64,000 bases of DNA from Mogibacterium sp. (lineage in GTDB: Bacteria; Bacillota; Clostridia; Peptostreptococcales; Anaerovoracaceae). Location: the NCBI GenBank assembly GCA_012840975.1, contig DUVP01000032.1, forward strand, positions 124,001-188,000. Direction: 5' to 3'. The notes under the pieces were generated by a model. That model saw nothing but the letters and a program-made list of their open reading frames with translations, did no database searches and had not been told where the DNA came from. The position numbers and the translations under genes are program-made. Shown here one piece after another: positions 1 through 8,896 of the stretch (position 1 is the first letter of the stretch; each line of letters opens with the position of its first letter).

Positions 1-2
1 CC

Positions 3-389
3 GGAGCAGCTAAAGGCAAAAACGTTGAAATCGTAGTGACAACATTCTATCAGGAAGGCGGAAACCCTGAGTTTGACGAAGGTATCAAAGCCTGGTTCGA
101 TGAGAATCCGGAAGCTGTAACAAATAACGGAGGCAACACTGACCTCGCAGCTGTAACTGCTCTTGGCTATGATGCTTACTTTGTAGCTCTTGAAGCATTC
201 AAAGCAGCAGGTTCAACAGATCCGGCAGATATTCTTAAAGTACTTCCTACACTCGAAGTAACAGGTCTTGTTTGCGGAGACGTTTCATTTAATGAAACCG
301 GTGACGCTAACAAGTCGGAAGCTTTCGTAAAGAAATGCAATACGGAAGACGGTACTTGGGAATTCATCAAGAAACAGACTGCAAATTAG
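3..389 (+). CDS. Branched-chain amino acid ABC transporter substrate-binding protein (C-terminal part)
   Basis: The reading frame is open to the left edge; the GTG at 36 in the ORF track is an internal valine, so the gene starts outside the window. About 128 C-terminal residues remain. The stretch DAYFVALEAFKAAGS followed by an ADIL helix is typical of the last lobe of LivJ/LivK-type periplasmic-binding proteins (family 6), which capture Leu, Ile and Val outside the membrane. It is followed directly by livHMGF, which supports the assignment. A terminator hairpin just after the stop would let the binding protein be made in excess over the permease. Ligand specificity cannot be read from the fragment. 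Confidence 0.9.
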   Translation, partial: GAAKGKNVEIVVTTFYQEGGNPEFDEGIKAWFDENPEAVTNNGGNTDLAAVTALGYDAYFVALEAFKAAGSTDPADILKVLPTLEVTGLVCGDVSFNETGDANKSEAFVKKCNTEDGTWEFIKKQTAN

Positions 390-428
390 AATTTTGATAT
401 CAGTACAATAAGTAAAATCAGATATGAG

Positions 429-459
429 CGGGAAGCCCTCGCGGCTTCCCGTGTTTTTT
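429..459 (+). terminator. Intrinsic terminator/attenuator between binding protein and livH
   Basis: A perfect 9-bp stem CGGGAAGCC/GGCTTCCCG with a 5-nt loop is followed by TGTTTTTT. It sits between the substrate-binding protein gene and the permease genes of the same operon, so partial read-through is likely. Confidence 0.85.
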
Positions 460-475
460 AGAAAAGTGAGATATT

Positions 476-1360
476 ATGAATTTGTTTAACACTTGGTTAC
501 CGTATATACTTGCGGGAATTGCAGTAGGCGGTCAATATGCTTTAATTGCCATCGGCTACACTATGGTCTACGGTATCCTCAGACTTATCAACTTTGCCCA
601 TGGCGATATTTTTATGTGGTCAGGACTTATCATGGTTTATCTGATTACAGTTCTGCCATTATGGCTATCTGTCATTGTGGTAGTTGTTTTTGCCATATTA
701 CTTGGAACGACAATTGAAAGAGTTGCCTATAGGCCTTTAAGGTCGGCACCTCGTATGTCAATTATGATTTCTGCTATAGGCGTTTCTTATCTTCTGCAGA
801 ACTTTGCTCTCTATATCACAGGCGGGCTTACCAAGACATACCCTGCTATCAGATTTCTTCAGAAAACAGTAGCCATCGGTTCGGCAACAACCAAAATGGT
901 TACAATTATTACACCGTTCCTTACCATTCTGCTGGTATTCCTGCTGGTTATGCTTATAAAACATACAAAAATCGGAATGGCAATGCGTGCGGTTTCTCGT
1001 GACTTTGAAACTTCTTCCCTGATGGGAATTGACATTAATAGAGTTATAACAGTTACTTTCGTTATCGGCTGTGCTCTTGCCGCTATCGGCTCTGTACTGT
1101 ATTTCTCCAACTACACAGGAATAAATCCTATGTCCGGAGCAATGCCGGGTCTTAAAGCTTTTGTAGCAGCTGTATTCGGCGGAATCGGGTCTGTGCCGGG
1201 AGCTGTCCTCGGAGCATTCGTTATCGGAATCGCTGAGAACATTATTAAAGGAACCGGATGGACAACTTTCTCCGACGCATTCACTTTTGTACTTCTCATC
1301 ATCATCCTTATGATAAAACCTACAGGACTGTTTGGTGAGAAAGATATTGATAAAGTATAG
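476..1360 (+). CDS. livH: Branched-chain amino acid ABC transporter permease LivH
   Basis: 294 aa, strongly hydrophobic, with about eight predicted membrane segments. The conserved LivH segment LRLINFAHGDIFMWSG lies near residues 35-50, and the EAA-like cytoplasmic loop around GIGSVPGAVLGAFVIG near residue 240 would contact the ATPases. It forms the channel together with LivM for uptake of Leu/Ile/Val or related amino acids. The gene lies 16 nt after the upstream terminator with a weak Shine-Dalgarno (AAAAGTGAG) and 9 nt before livM. Its length is normal for the family. Confidence 0.93.
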   Translation: MNLFNTWLPYILAGIAVGGQYALIAIGYTMVYGILRLINFAHGDIFMWSGLIMVYLITVLPLWLSVIVVVVFAILLGTTIERVAYRPLRSAPRMSIMISAIGVSYLLQNFALYITGGLTKTYPAIRFLQKTVAIGSATTKMVTIITPFLTILLVFLLVMLIKHTKIGMAMRAVSRDFETSSLMGIDINRVITVTFVIGCALAAIGSVLYFSNYTGINPMSGAMPGLKAFVAAVFGGIGSVPGAVLGAFVIGIAENIIKGTGWTTFSDAFTFVLLIIILMIKPTGLFGEKDIDKV

Positions 1361-1369
1361 GAGGGCGAT

Positions 1370-2677
1370 ATGGAAATTAAATTGAAAAACAAAACTAAGG
1401 CCGCCCTGTCCACTATAGCAATTGCGCTTTTCCTGATTCTGATATACGCAGCTGATAATGGTATGTTCTCCGGCTCTTCCTGGAGAATGTTTATCACAGT
1501 AATAGAGAAAGGTGCGATTTTTGCACTCGTTGCCGCATCCATGAACCTTCTTAACGGTTTTACCGGATTATTTTCCCTCGGACAGGCAGGGTTCATGTTG
1601 ATGGGAGCGTACTCATATGCAATTTTCACGATTCCTGCAGCTTCCCATGATACTGTATATCAGTATTTTGATGGCGGTATTATTAAATGGTCAATAGTGG
1701 AAATCCTCGAAAACAAAATGGGTATTGCCGGTCATTATCTGGGAATTTTTCTTCCGATGATTTTCGCAGGTCTGCTGGTTGCCGGTGTTGCTTATCTGAT
1801 TGCCATACCTGTTCTCAGGCTTAAATCGGATTATCTTGCGATTGCAACTCTCGGTTTTGCTGAAATCCTAAGAGCCTTCTTCCAGTGGAATACTCTCGGA
1901 CCTGTTACTAACGGTTCAAACGTTTTGCGTAAATATACAACTTACGAGTCTGCTATATTCCCTGTCATTATCGCCGGAATCTGTATAGCAATCATCTTCC
2001 TTTTGATAAACTCAACATATGGACGTGCATTCAAAGCAATAAGAGATGATGAAATTGCAGCTGAAGCCATGGGAATCAATCTGTTCAAACACAAATCGAT
2101 GTCCTTTGTTATCTCGTCATTCTTTGCCGGAATCAGCGGTGCCCTTCTTGCAATGTTCCAGACAACAATAAGTGCAACCCCTTTTACCACCCAGATGACA
2201 TATGAGATTCTTCTGATTGTTGTTATCGGAGGTATAGGGTCAATATCGGGTTCTGTTATAGGAGCCTTCCTGTTCACCGCTTCCGCTGAATGGTGGCTGA
2301 GAGGACTTGACTCCGGTCGCTGGCTCGGGATATCTTCCGGCATTATGCGTCCGGGATTCCGAAAAGTAGTATTTGCTATTCTCATAATGATGATTGTTCT
2401 TTTCTATGCCAGAGGAATAATGGGTGATAAGGAGTTTAGCTGGGATCGGTTTGTGAACTGGTGGAGATCACGTCCCGGTGCTATCAAAGCCTGGCCTGAC
2501 AAGCTCAAAGCAAATTCCGAGGCACGAAAAAAAGCTCGTACCGCAAAAGCTGTCGCCAAGGCAAAAGCTAAAGAAGACAAAGCAGACTCCGAAAAAAAGA
2601 AATCTTCCGGAATCCCTCTCTTTACTCCGCTCCCGATGTCGGATGAGGTAATAATATTCGATAAGGAGGGTAATTAA
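1370..2677 (+). CDS. livM: Branched-chain amino acid ABC transporter permease LivM with long charged C-terminal tail
   Basis: 435 aa. The core (about residues 15-355) has the LivM hallmarks GLFSLGQAGFMLMGAYS near residue 65 and IRDDEIAAEAMGI near 225, plus a C-terminal coupling loop GGIGSISGSVIGAF. A good ribosome site (GGAGGG) precedes the ATG, and the stop overlaps the livG start (TAATG). Unusual: after the last membrane segment there are about 75 residues rich in Lys and Ala (KARTAKAVAKAKAKEDKAD) and then a short hydrophobic end, which typical LivM proteins lack. This tail is predicted cytoplasmic; its role is unknown. Confidence 0.92.
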   Translation: MEIKLKNKTKAALSTIAIALFLILIYAADNGMFSGSSWRMFITVIEKGAIFALVAASMNLLNGFTGLFSLGQAGFMLMGAYSYAIFTIPAASHDTVYQYFDGGIIKWSIVEILENKMGIAGHYLGIFLPMIFAGLLVAGVAYLIAIPVLRLKSDYLAIATLGFAEILRAFFQWNTLGPVTNGSNVLRKYTTYESAIFPVIIAGICIAIIFLLINSTYGRAFKAIRDDEIAAEAMGINLFKHKSMSFVISSFFAGISGALLAMFQTTISATPFTTQMTYEILLIVVIGGIGSISGSVIGAFLFTASAEWWLRGLDSGRWLGISSGIMRPGFRKVVFAILIMMIVLFYARGIMGDKEFSWDRFVNWWRSRPGAIKAWPDKLKANSEARKKARTAKAVAKAKAKEDKADSEKKKSSGIPLFTPLPMSDEVIIFDKEGN

Positions 2678-3525
2678 TGGACAACAGACAAGTAGTGCTT
2701 AAACTATCCGATTTAACGATGCAATTTGGTGGAGTAGTAGCGGTTGATAATCTAAATCTCGTTCTTCACAAAAATGAAATCCTCGGATTAATCGGTCCTA
2801 ACGGAGCAGGCAAGACAACTGCATTTAACTGCATAACCGGTGTTTATGAACCGACAAACGGCTCCATAGAAATTAACGGAGAAATTGTAATCGAAAACTA
2901 CCCTAAGGGTAAAATGAAAGAAGAGTATAAAGGCCTCAACGCAGGTAAATATACAAAATCTCTGGTCATGTTGCCTGACAAGATAACAAAGCTTGGAGTA
3001 GCGCGTACCTTCCAGAACATCAGGCTGTTTAAAGGTATGACAGTTCTCGAAAATGTTCTTGTTGCAATGCATATGAACCAGGAAGAAAGCGTTTTCGGAG
3101 CAACTTTCAGAAGCAGAAAAGCTCGCCGGGAAGAAAAAGCAATGCGGGCAGAGGCTCTTGAATTACTTGAAAAAGTCGGTCTTTATGAAAACAGAGATGA
3201 CCTCTCCACTTCTCTGCCGTATGGAAAGCAAAGGCATCTGGAAATTGCAAGAGCTTTAGCAACTCATCCTACGATACTTCTGCTCGATGAGCCTGCTGCA
3301 GGCATGAACCCTCAAGAGTCTGACGAGCTTATGAAATTCATAGGTGAGATAAGAGATAAATTCGATCTGTCAATTCTTATGATCGAACATCACATGCAGG
3401 TCATAATGGGAATCTGTGAACATATCTACGTTCTCAATTACGGTGGACAGATTGCAGACGGAACTCCTGCGGAAATTCAATCGAACCCTGCAGTTATTGA
3501 AGCATATCTTGGAGGCGATGAATAA
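2677..3525 (+). CDS. livG: Branched-chain amino acid ABC transporter ATP-binding protein LivG
   Basis: 282 aa ATPase subunit that powers the LivHM channel from the cytoplasmic face. Visible motifs are Walker A GPNGAGKTT near residue 40, the LivG-type signature LPYGKQRHLEIARAL near 185, and Walker B ILLLDEPAAGMNP near 205. An insertion of roughly 30 residues (around ENYPKGKMKEEYKG) sits between the beta-strand after Walker A and the Q-loop, making it longer than the usual 250-260 aa. The start overlaps the livM stop and the end overlaps livF by one base, so the genes are translationally coupled. Confidence 0.94.
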   Translation: MDNRQVVLKLSDLTMQFGGVVAVDNLNLVLHKNEILGLIGPNGAGKTTAFNCITGVYEPTNGSIEINGEIVIENYPKGKMKEEYKGLNAGKYTKSLVMLPDKITKLGVARTFQNIRLFKGMTVLENVLVAMHMNQEESVFGATFRSRKARREEKAMRAEALELLEKVGLYENRDDLSTSLPYGKQRHLEIARALATHPTILLLDEPAAGMNPQESDELMKFIGEIRDKFDLSILMIEHHMQVIMGICEHIYVLNYGGQIADGTPAEIQSNPAVIEAYLGGDE

Positions 3526-4229
3526 TGTTAGCAATAAGAGACTTACACGTACATTACGGAGGAATCCATGCCCTCCGCGGAATAAATATAGATGTGCCGG
3601 ACGGCAAGATAATTTCTCTTATCGGTGCCAACGGTGCCGGTAAATCGACTACCCTTAAGGCAATAATGGGTCTTGTATCAAAATCTGAAGGTCATGTTTA
3701 CTGGGATAATACGGACATATCCGCAATGAAGACAAAAGATATTGTCGGGGGCGGAATAACCCTTTGTCCGGAAGGGAGAAAAATTTTTCCCGACCTGACC
3801 GTCGAAGAGAATCTTGCTGCCGGAGCTTATCTCCGCAAAGATAAAGAAGCCGTTGCAGCGGACAGAAAAAAAGCCTATGAGCTGTTTCCCAGACTTTCCG
3901 AAAGAACCTGGCAGCTGGGAGCAACTCTTTCAGGCGGTGAGCAGCAGATGCTGGCAGTAGCAAGATCTCTTATGTCAGGTCCCAAACTCCTTATGCTCGA
4001 CGAACCGTCCCTCGGACTTGCTCCTCTTGTAATCAAAGATATTTTTGCTGTAATCCGGAAAATAAGGGAAGAAGGCGTTAATGTCCTTCTTATAGAGCAG
4101 AATGCCAAAGCAGCTCTCGAAATTTCAGATTATGCTTATGTTCTGGAATCGGGCGTAATCACGATGGCGGGTTCCGGAAAAGCTCTCCTAAACGACCCGC
4201 GAGTTCAAAAAGCATATCTCGGAGAATAA
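3525..4229 (+). CDS. livF: Branched-chain amino acid ABC transporter ATP-binding protein LivF
   Basis: 234 aa, the second ATPase of the Liv importer. It carries Walker A GANGAGKSTT near residue 36, signature LSGGEQQMLAVARSLM near 135, and Walker B LLMLDEPSLGLAP near 155, all in LivF-specific form. It is the last gene of the operon: a terminator lies 30 nt downstream and the next gene is convergent. Length is normal. Confidence 0.95.
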   Translation: MLAIRDLHVHYGGIHALRGINIDVPDGKIISLIGANGAGKSTTLKAIMGLVSKSEGHVYWDNTDISAMKTKDIVGGGITLCPEGRKIFPDLTVEENLAAGAYLRKDKEAVAADRKKAYELFPRLSERTWQLGATLSGGEQQMLAVARSLMSGPKLLMLDEPSLGLAPLVIKDIFAVIRKIREEGVNVLLIEQNAKAALEISDYAYVLESGVITMAGSGKALLNDPRVQKAYLGE

Positions 4230-4259
4230 TTCTGATGAAAGTGAGTAAATAATACGTTA

Positions 4260-4295
4260 AAAAGGTCTTCTCTTTTTCGAGAAGACCTTTTGTTT
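4260..4295. terminator. Bidirectional terminator between livF and rluB
   Basis: A perfect 13-bp stem AAAAGGTCTTCTC/GAGAAGACCTTTT with a 6-nt loop is flanked by A-rich and T-rich sequence. It can end livF transcription on the plus strand and rluB on the minus strand. Confidence 0.9.
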
Positions 4296-4997
4296 CTATA
4301 CTCTCTTCAGGTATTCCACCTCTGCCGGACTAAGTTTACGATACTGTCCGACAGCCAGTCTTCCTATAACAAGATTTCCCAGTCCCACCCGGCAAAGCTC
4401 CTCTACAGGATGACCGATTGCTTTGAACATACGCCTTACCTGACGATTTTTTCCCTCATGTATAGTGACTTCTGCAATGGTGGAATTTCTGTCGTGTCTG
4501 ATAAGCTTAACCTTTGCCGGTGATGTAATGAAACCTCCTATATCTATTCCCTTTTCAAGTCTTGCCGCTTCTGCCCTGGTTACAATGCCGGTAGCTCTGA
4601 CTACATATTTCTTATCAAACTCATGAGAAGGGTGCATAAGCCTGTTTGAAAGCTCTCCGTCATTAGTTAATATAAGAAGTCCTGAAGAATTATAGTCAAG
4701 CCTCCCTACAGGAAAAACTCTTATTTCATCAGGCACTAACTCTATTACCGTAGGTCTGCCCTCTTTATCAAAAGTCGATGTTACATAGCCTGTAGGCTTG
4801 TTCAGAAGATAATAAACTTTCTTCTTCTGAAGTTCAATCAGTTTACCGTCCACTTCAACACGGTCATCATCCTTTACATGATAACCGAGGGTTTGAAGCA
4901 CAATTCCGTTAACCCGTACCCGGCCCGCCTCAATCATTTCATCTGCTTTTCGTCTGCTTGCTATCCCGGCAGCTGCAATATATTTATTGATTCTCAT
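4296..4997 (-). CDS. rluB: rRNA pseudouridine synthase, RsuA/RluB family
   Basis: 233 aa. An N-terminal S4 RNA-binding domain (MRINKYIAAAGIASRRKADE) is followed by the RsuA/RluB catalytic core, with the catalytic Asp101 in GRLDYNSSGLLILTNDGEL. The family isomerises uridine to pseudouridine in ribosomal RNA. The RluB role (23S rRNA helix 80 region) is inferred because the gene follows scpA-scpB, the standard Firmicutes order. It is the last gene of the long minus-strand operon that starts upstream of nrdG. Confidence 0.9.
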   Translation of the reverse strand: MRINKYIAAAGIASRRKADEMIEAGRVRVNGIVLQTLGYHVKDDDRVEVDGKLIELQKKKVYYLLNKPTGYVTSTFDKEGRPTVIELVPDEIRVFPVGRLDYNSSGLLILTNDGELSNRLMHPSHEFDKKYVVRATGIVTRAEAARLEKGIDIGGFITSPAKVKLIRHDRNSTIAEVTIHEGKNRQVRRMFKAIGHPVEELCRVGLGNLVIGRLAVGQYRKLSPAEVEYLKRV

Positions 4998-5050
4998 TTC
5001 TTTCTCGTTTTCTCAGAAATATATCATTCCACAGGTTCTTTTCTTAAGCT

Positions 5051-5641
5051 TTAGTCTTCGTTATTATCAAAATCTATACTTAATTGCCCGCTCAACTCTT
5101 CTTCATCAGGATTTCTTCTCAATTCATCATATTCTGTAACGTCAGGCAAGTCTTTAAGACTTTCAAAGCCGAACTTTTTCAGAAACTCCTTAGTAGTCGC
5201 ATAAATCAAAGGCCTGCCTATACCGTCCGACCTTCCTGTAACCTCTATCAATCCTTTTTCTAAAAGCCCGTCTATTACCCTTTCACTCCTGATTCCTCTT
5301 ATCGAATCGATTTCCGATCTCGTTACAGGCTGCCTGTACGCAATTATCGCCAGGGTTTCAAGTGCAGCCTGAGAAAGTCTTTTTACTCTTACAGGAGTGC
5401 AAAGCTTCTCGATAAAAATCTCGTTTTCTGAAAATGTCACATATCCGAAGGAGTCCTCTACTCGGCGAATTCTTATCCCACGACCTTCCTGTTCATATTC
5501 ACTCTGCAGTTCCAGGAAAACTTCTTTGACAACATCATTATCGGCTTCCAGAACCTGTGCAGCATCTTTTACTTCAAGCGGTTCCCCCCACATAAACATC
5601 ATAGTTTCAAGAGCTGATTTCATTATTTTCCTACTGTACAT
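5051..5641 (-). CDS. scpB: Segregation and condensation protein B
   Basis: 196 aa with two winged-helix domains; LETMMFMWGEPLEVKDAAQVL and LETLAIIAYRQPVTRSEIDSIRG are characteristic of ScpB. As a dimer it binds ScpA and bridges the SMC ATPase heads for chromosome condensation and segregation. The start at 5641 overlaps the scpA end by 11 nt and has an AAGGAG site 7 nt upstream, so it is preferred over the internal ATG at codon 7. The C-terminus is acidic. Confidence 0.93.
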   Translation of the reverse strand: MYSRKIMKSALETMMFMWGEPLEVKDAAQVLEADNDVVKEVFLELQSEYEQEGRGIRIRRVEDSFGYVTFSENEIFIEKLCTPVRVKRLSQAALETLAIIAYRQPVTRSEIDSIRGIRSERVIDGLLEKGLIEVTGRSDGIGRPLIYATTKEFLKKFGFESLKDLPDVTEYDELRRNPDEEELSGQLSIDFDNNED

Positions 5642-6386
5642 CCTGTATCTCCTTCCTGGTAACGGTTATTGCTCCGAATTTTTCTTCCTGTTCGGCATCA
5701 CAGGCCTGCTGCTGAATCATCGACAGCAGCGACATAAAAGAAATTGTTACATCATATCTGTCCGCATCATCCGGTAAAAGCTCATTGAAAGGTATTTTAC
5801 TTCTTCCTTCCTTGAATTTGGCATCGAGTTTTTGAACCATATATTTTACTCTCGATTCTACAGACTCTCTTTCTGAGCGAACACCCTGATACCTTTTCGT
5901 TACTTCCTCAACTTTCTTCTTCTTGGTGAGGAAAAGAATGAATGCACTGACCATCTGTTCCTCAGTTGCCATGAGGATTTCATCAGGATCGTCTATATAT
6001 TTTGACATATCCTCTGCAGGCTTCTCATAAACAGATAAATTTTCCTCTTCACATTCTTTAAGCATAGAGGCGATATTCTTAATTCTGACATACTCGCTCA
6101 GCCTGCCGGCCAACTCCGTCCTTGGATCCTCCTCGAACATAATCTCTCCTGTATCAGAAACACGAGGAAGAAGCATATAAGATTTAAGACGAATCAAAAC
6201 TGCTGCCAGAACGATAAACTCGCTACTGACTTCTACATTAAGCTCGTCCATTTCATTAAGATATTCTATATACTGTTCGGTAATTTCTCCGACTTTAATA
6301 TCGTATATATCCATCCTGGCGTTCTCCAGGAGATACACCAGCAAATCAAAAGGTCCCTCAAATTTATCAATTCTTACCTTATACAC
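5631..6386 (-). CDS. scpA: Segregation and condensation protein A (kleisin)
   Basis: 251 aa from a GTG start at 6386. The ORF track extends 23 codons further upstream, but that extension lies inside truA in another frame, whereas the GTG gives the conserved ScpA beginning VYKVRIDKFEGPFDLLVYLLE and has a GGAGAGGAAAA ribosome site. ScpA is the kleisin that closes the SMC ring with ScpB. The N-terminal SMC-neck domain and the C-terminal winged helix (KIPFNELLPDDADRYDVTISF) are both present. The start overlaps the truA end by 8 nt and the end overlaps scpB. Confidence 0.92.
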   Translation of the reverse strand: MYKVRIDKFEGPFDLLVYLLENARMDIYDIKVGEITEQYIEYLNEMDELNVEVSSEFIVLAAVLIRLKSYMLLPRVSDTGEIMFEEDPRTELAGRLSEYVRIKNIASMLKECEEENLSVYEKPAEDMSKYIDDPDEILMATEEQMVSAFILFLTKKKKVEEVTKRYQGVRSERESVESRVKYMVQKLDAKFKEGRSKIPFNELLPDDADRYDVTISFMSLLSMIQQQACDAEQEEKFGAITVTRKEIQDVQ

Positions 6387-7170
6387 AGAAATTTTCCTCT
6401 CCGAAAAATATTTTCTTAAGATATAAGCCTTGAGGCGGTGCTGTAAACCCCGCATTGCCTCTGTCCCGACTCTCGATTATTGCTTTAACATCCGAAGACG
6501 ACTTCTTTCCTTCTCCTACTTCAATAAGAGTGCCGACTATAATTCTCACCATATTATACAGAAATCCGTCCCCGGTCACTTCAATCACAATATTGTTGTC
6601 ATCAGACTCTACTGTTAAATTATATATTGTTCTGATTGTTGTTTCTCTCGGTGTCCCGCCGGATGTCTCAAAACACTTGAAATCATGCGTTCCTGTAATT
6701 TCTTCTGCTGCTTTCCTCATGCTGATTATATCAAGACGATCCGCACCGGGATATTGTAAAACTTTATTTCTGATAAAAATATCTCCCGTTTTGTCTATAA
6801 CATATCTGTATGTCTTACCTGTGCAGGAATATCTTGCATGAAAATCTTCAGGTTTTTCTTCAACCGATATTATTCTTATGTCTCCGGGAGCTCCCGACCT
6901 TCCCGTTCCTGCAACCCCAAACCTTCTGTTCATTACTTCAGGGAGCTTTTCAAACGGCATCTTCGAATTCCACTCAAAGGATGCACACTGCCCTAATGCA
7001 TGAACTCCCGCATCCGTCCTGCTTGTGCCGTGTATATTAATTTCCTCACCGGCAATATATTTAAGCACATGCTCAATCTCACCTTGAACTGTTCTCGCAT
7101 TGGACTGTTTCTGCCAGCCGGAGAAGTTCGTGCCATCGTATTCAATTTTAATGAGTATGTTTTTGCCCAT
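6379..7170 (-). CDS. truA: tRNA pseudouridine(38-40) synthase TruA
   Basis: 263 aa from the ATG at 7170, giving MGKNILIKIEYDGTNFSGWQ, the normal TruA N-terminus; longer starts in the ORF track run into the upstream gene. The catalytic aspartate is in GTSRTDAGVHALGQ near residue 55. TruA modifies U38-U40 in the tRNA anticodon stem-loop. The ATG overlaps the stop of the prepilin peptidase gene (TAATG), and the 3' end overlaps scpA. Confidence 0.93.
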   Translation of the reverse strand: MGKNILIKIEYDGTNFSGWQKQSNARTVQGEIEHVLKYIAGEEINIHGTSRTDAGVHALGQCASFEWNSKMPFEKLPEVMNRRFGVAGTGRSGAPGDIRIISVEEKPEDFHARYSCTGKTYRYVIDKTGDIFIRNKVLQYPGADRLDIISMRKAAEEITGTHDFKCFETSGGTPRETTIRTIYNLTVESDDNNIVIEVTGDGFLYNMVRIIVGTLIEVGEGKKSSSDVKAIIESRDRGNAGFTAPPQGLYLKKIFFGEENFCV

Positions 7171-7973
7171 TACAGAAACCATAATTCCCACATGTTCCAG
7201 AGAAATAAAAAGTATATTGTACAGGCTACACATCCGGACGGCAGCATAGCCAGAGAATCTTTGATTGTAGCTCTTCCTGTAGATATCCTGATAACAGAAT
7301 GCATCGCGAAAATTAATGTTGTGAGAACGAAAATTATGACGATTCCGCCCCTACCCCCTATAAGTCCCATGCAGGTAAAAAATTTTATGTCTGCACCGCC
7401 TATAGAGCCTGTTTTGTATACCAGGAGGCCAAGTCCAAGTATTGATAGAGATAATGCCAGACCGATTCCCGCTCCGGCAAGAGGTTCCCACCAGGTCTCA
7501 TGGTATCCTGCAAAAGCGACCGACATCAATGCGAGTGCTATGCTGAACTGATCCGGAACTATCATATACAGAGCATCGGATATAGCCATAAGCAGCAAAA
7601 CAAACAGCACGCACATGACATATATCATATATTCAACACTTCCGCCTCTAATAGCAAGATAAAGCCCTACTATTCCGAAATAGCCGACAAATGCATATTT
7701 CCATGGTGTGCTGGGCAGTCTTTGTCTGCCTTCACTGTCAGCCTCAATCAGTTTTGGAGGAAGAACCTTTTTAGGTTTTTTCGTTTTCTTATTTTCTACA
7801 TTGACTCTGGCATCTTTGTTAATGTCTTCCTGATCCGGATAATCTGCAAACCATTCCGGCTTAATATTATTGAATGCCACAACGCTGCCGTTACCAAAAA
7901 TAACGGTCAGAACTGCGGCAACAATAATTCTTATTATCAAATCAAACGGATATGTCATTTTTATGATATACAC
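7170..7973 (-). CDS. Prepilin peptidase, A24 family
   Basis: 267 aa polytopic membrane aspartyl protease of the type IV prepilin peptidase/CpaA group. The two catalytic aspartates are probably Asp133 (ISDALYMIVPD) and Asp195 (IGGADIKFF). The N-terminal 90 residues hold one membrane helix and a Lys/Pro-rich cytoplasmic loop, and there is no zinc-binding methyltransferase domain. Members cleave leader peptides of pilin-like proteins. No pilin or secretion gene is visible in this window, so the substrate is unknown. The start may be the GTG at 7973 or the ATG five codons later. Confidence 0.8.
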   Translation of the reverse strand: MYIIKMTYPFDLIIRIIVAAVLTVIFGNGSVVAFNNIKPEWFADYPDQEDINKDARVNVENKKTKKPKKVLPPKLIEADSEGRQRLPSTPWKYAFVGYFGIVGLYLAIRGGSVEYMIYVMCVLFVLLLMAISDALYMIVPDQFSIALALMSVAFAGYHETWWEPLAGAGIGLALSLSILGLGLLVYKTGSIGGADIKFFTCMGLIGGRGGIVIIFVLTTLIFAMHSVIRISTGRATIKDSLAMLPSGCVACTIYFLFLWNMWELWFL

Positions 7974-8896
7974 GAGTTAAAGAATTCCAGGTGATCCTTA
8001 TATACTTCCTCCTTATCGAATTCATTTAATATTTCATGCCTGTCATCGATATACAGCTTAATTTCAGTATTACATTCAGTATTCTCCGTATATACCATGT
8101 AAGCTTTGCGGACTCCTTCTCCCCAGGCTCCTACAGGATCCTCGGCACCTGCACTGAACAGCATTGGAAGTCCTTGCGGAAGCTTTTTCATTCTTTCAAT
8201 GTCATGAGCTTTGAGCATACCTGCGAACATATGATAGTAAGCGTTCGGACTGAATTTGAACATACACCACGGCTGATTCATATACCACTCAACAATGGCA
8301 TCATCCCTAGTCAGCCAGTCTTTTTCTGTCTTAGGATTACTGATCCGCTTCAGATAGCCTCCGAAAGCCATTTTATCCAGAATCGGTGCCTCTTTGCCGA
8401 CTTTATTTATTCCAAGTATTTTTGCGACAGTCATGCCCGCTCTGATGACAAAGTCCGGTTGCCATCCGGTTCCCATTATAACAACTCCCGACAATCCTTT
8501 CGCATATTCGGCATCGTTTTCAGTTATATATTGTCTCAACAGGAAAGAACCCATGCTGTGTCCAAGCATTAAATAAGGTTTTTCAGGGAACTCTTTCTGA
8601 ATCATCTTTCTGAGACTATGTATGTCTCCTATAACCCATTCATTGCCTTTCTCTCCAAAGTAACCGTGATAAATATCGGAACGGACGGATTCTCCATGTC
8701 CGAGATGATCCTCGCCTACAACAAGAAATCCGTTTTCCGTAAGGAATCTCGCAAATTTATCATATCTGTCCAGAAATTCGGTCATGCCGTGAATGATCTG
8801 TACTACAGCCTTCGGCTCGTCTTCCGGTTCCCATCTTATTGCATGAATTTGAGTTACTCCATCCTGAGATGGATAATTGAAATCCTTCTTACTCAT
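7961..8896 (-). CDS. Alpha/beta hydrolase (serine aminopeptidase/monoacylglycerol lipase-like)
   Basis: 311 aa. The nucleophile elbow is GHSMGS with Ser114; the likely acid is in GAEDPVGAWGEG and the histidine in DDRHEILNE near the C-terminus. IHGMTEFLDRYDKFARFL and GEDHLGHGES match the Hydrolase_4 group, which includes lysophospholipases and monoacylglycerol lipases. No signal peptide is present, so it is cytoplasmic. It overlaps both neighbours by 8-13 nt. The natural substrate cannot be deduced. Confidence 0.85.
   Translation of the reverse strand: MSKKDFNYPSQDGVTQIHAIRWEPEDEPKAVVQIIHGMTEFLDRYDKFARFLTENGFLVVGEDHLGHGESVRSDIYHGYFGEKGNEWVIGDIHSLRKMIQKEFPEKPYLMLGHSMGSFLLRQYITENDAEYAKGLSGVVIMGTGWQPDFVIRAGMTVAKILGINKVGKEAPILDKMAFGGYLKRISNPKTEKDWLTRDDAIVEWYMNQPWCMFKFSPNAYYHMFAGMLKAHDIERMKKLPQGLPMLFSAGAEDPVGAWGEGVRKAYMVYTENTECNTEIKLYIDDRHEILNEFDKEEVYKDHLEFFNSCIS

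Noticed and set aside
6387-6455. Longer N-terminus of ScpA (ATG at 6455)
   Set aside because: The extension lies within truA and is not ScpA-like; the GTG at 6386 has the ribosome site and the conserved start.
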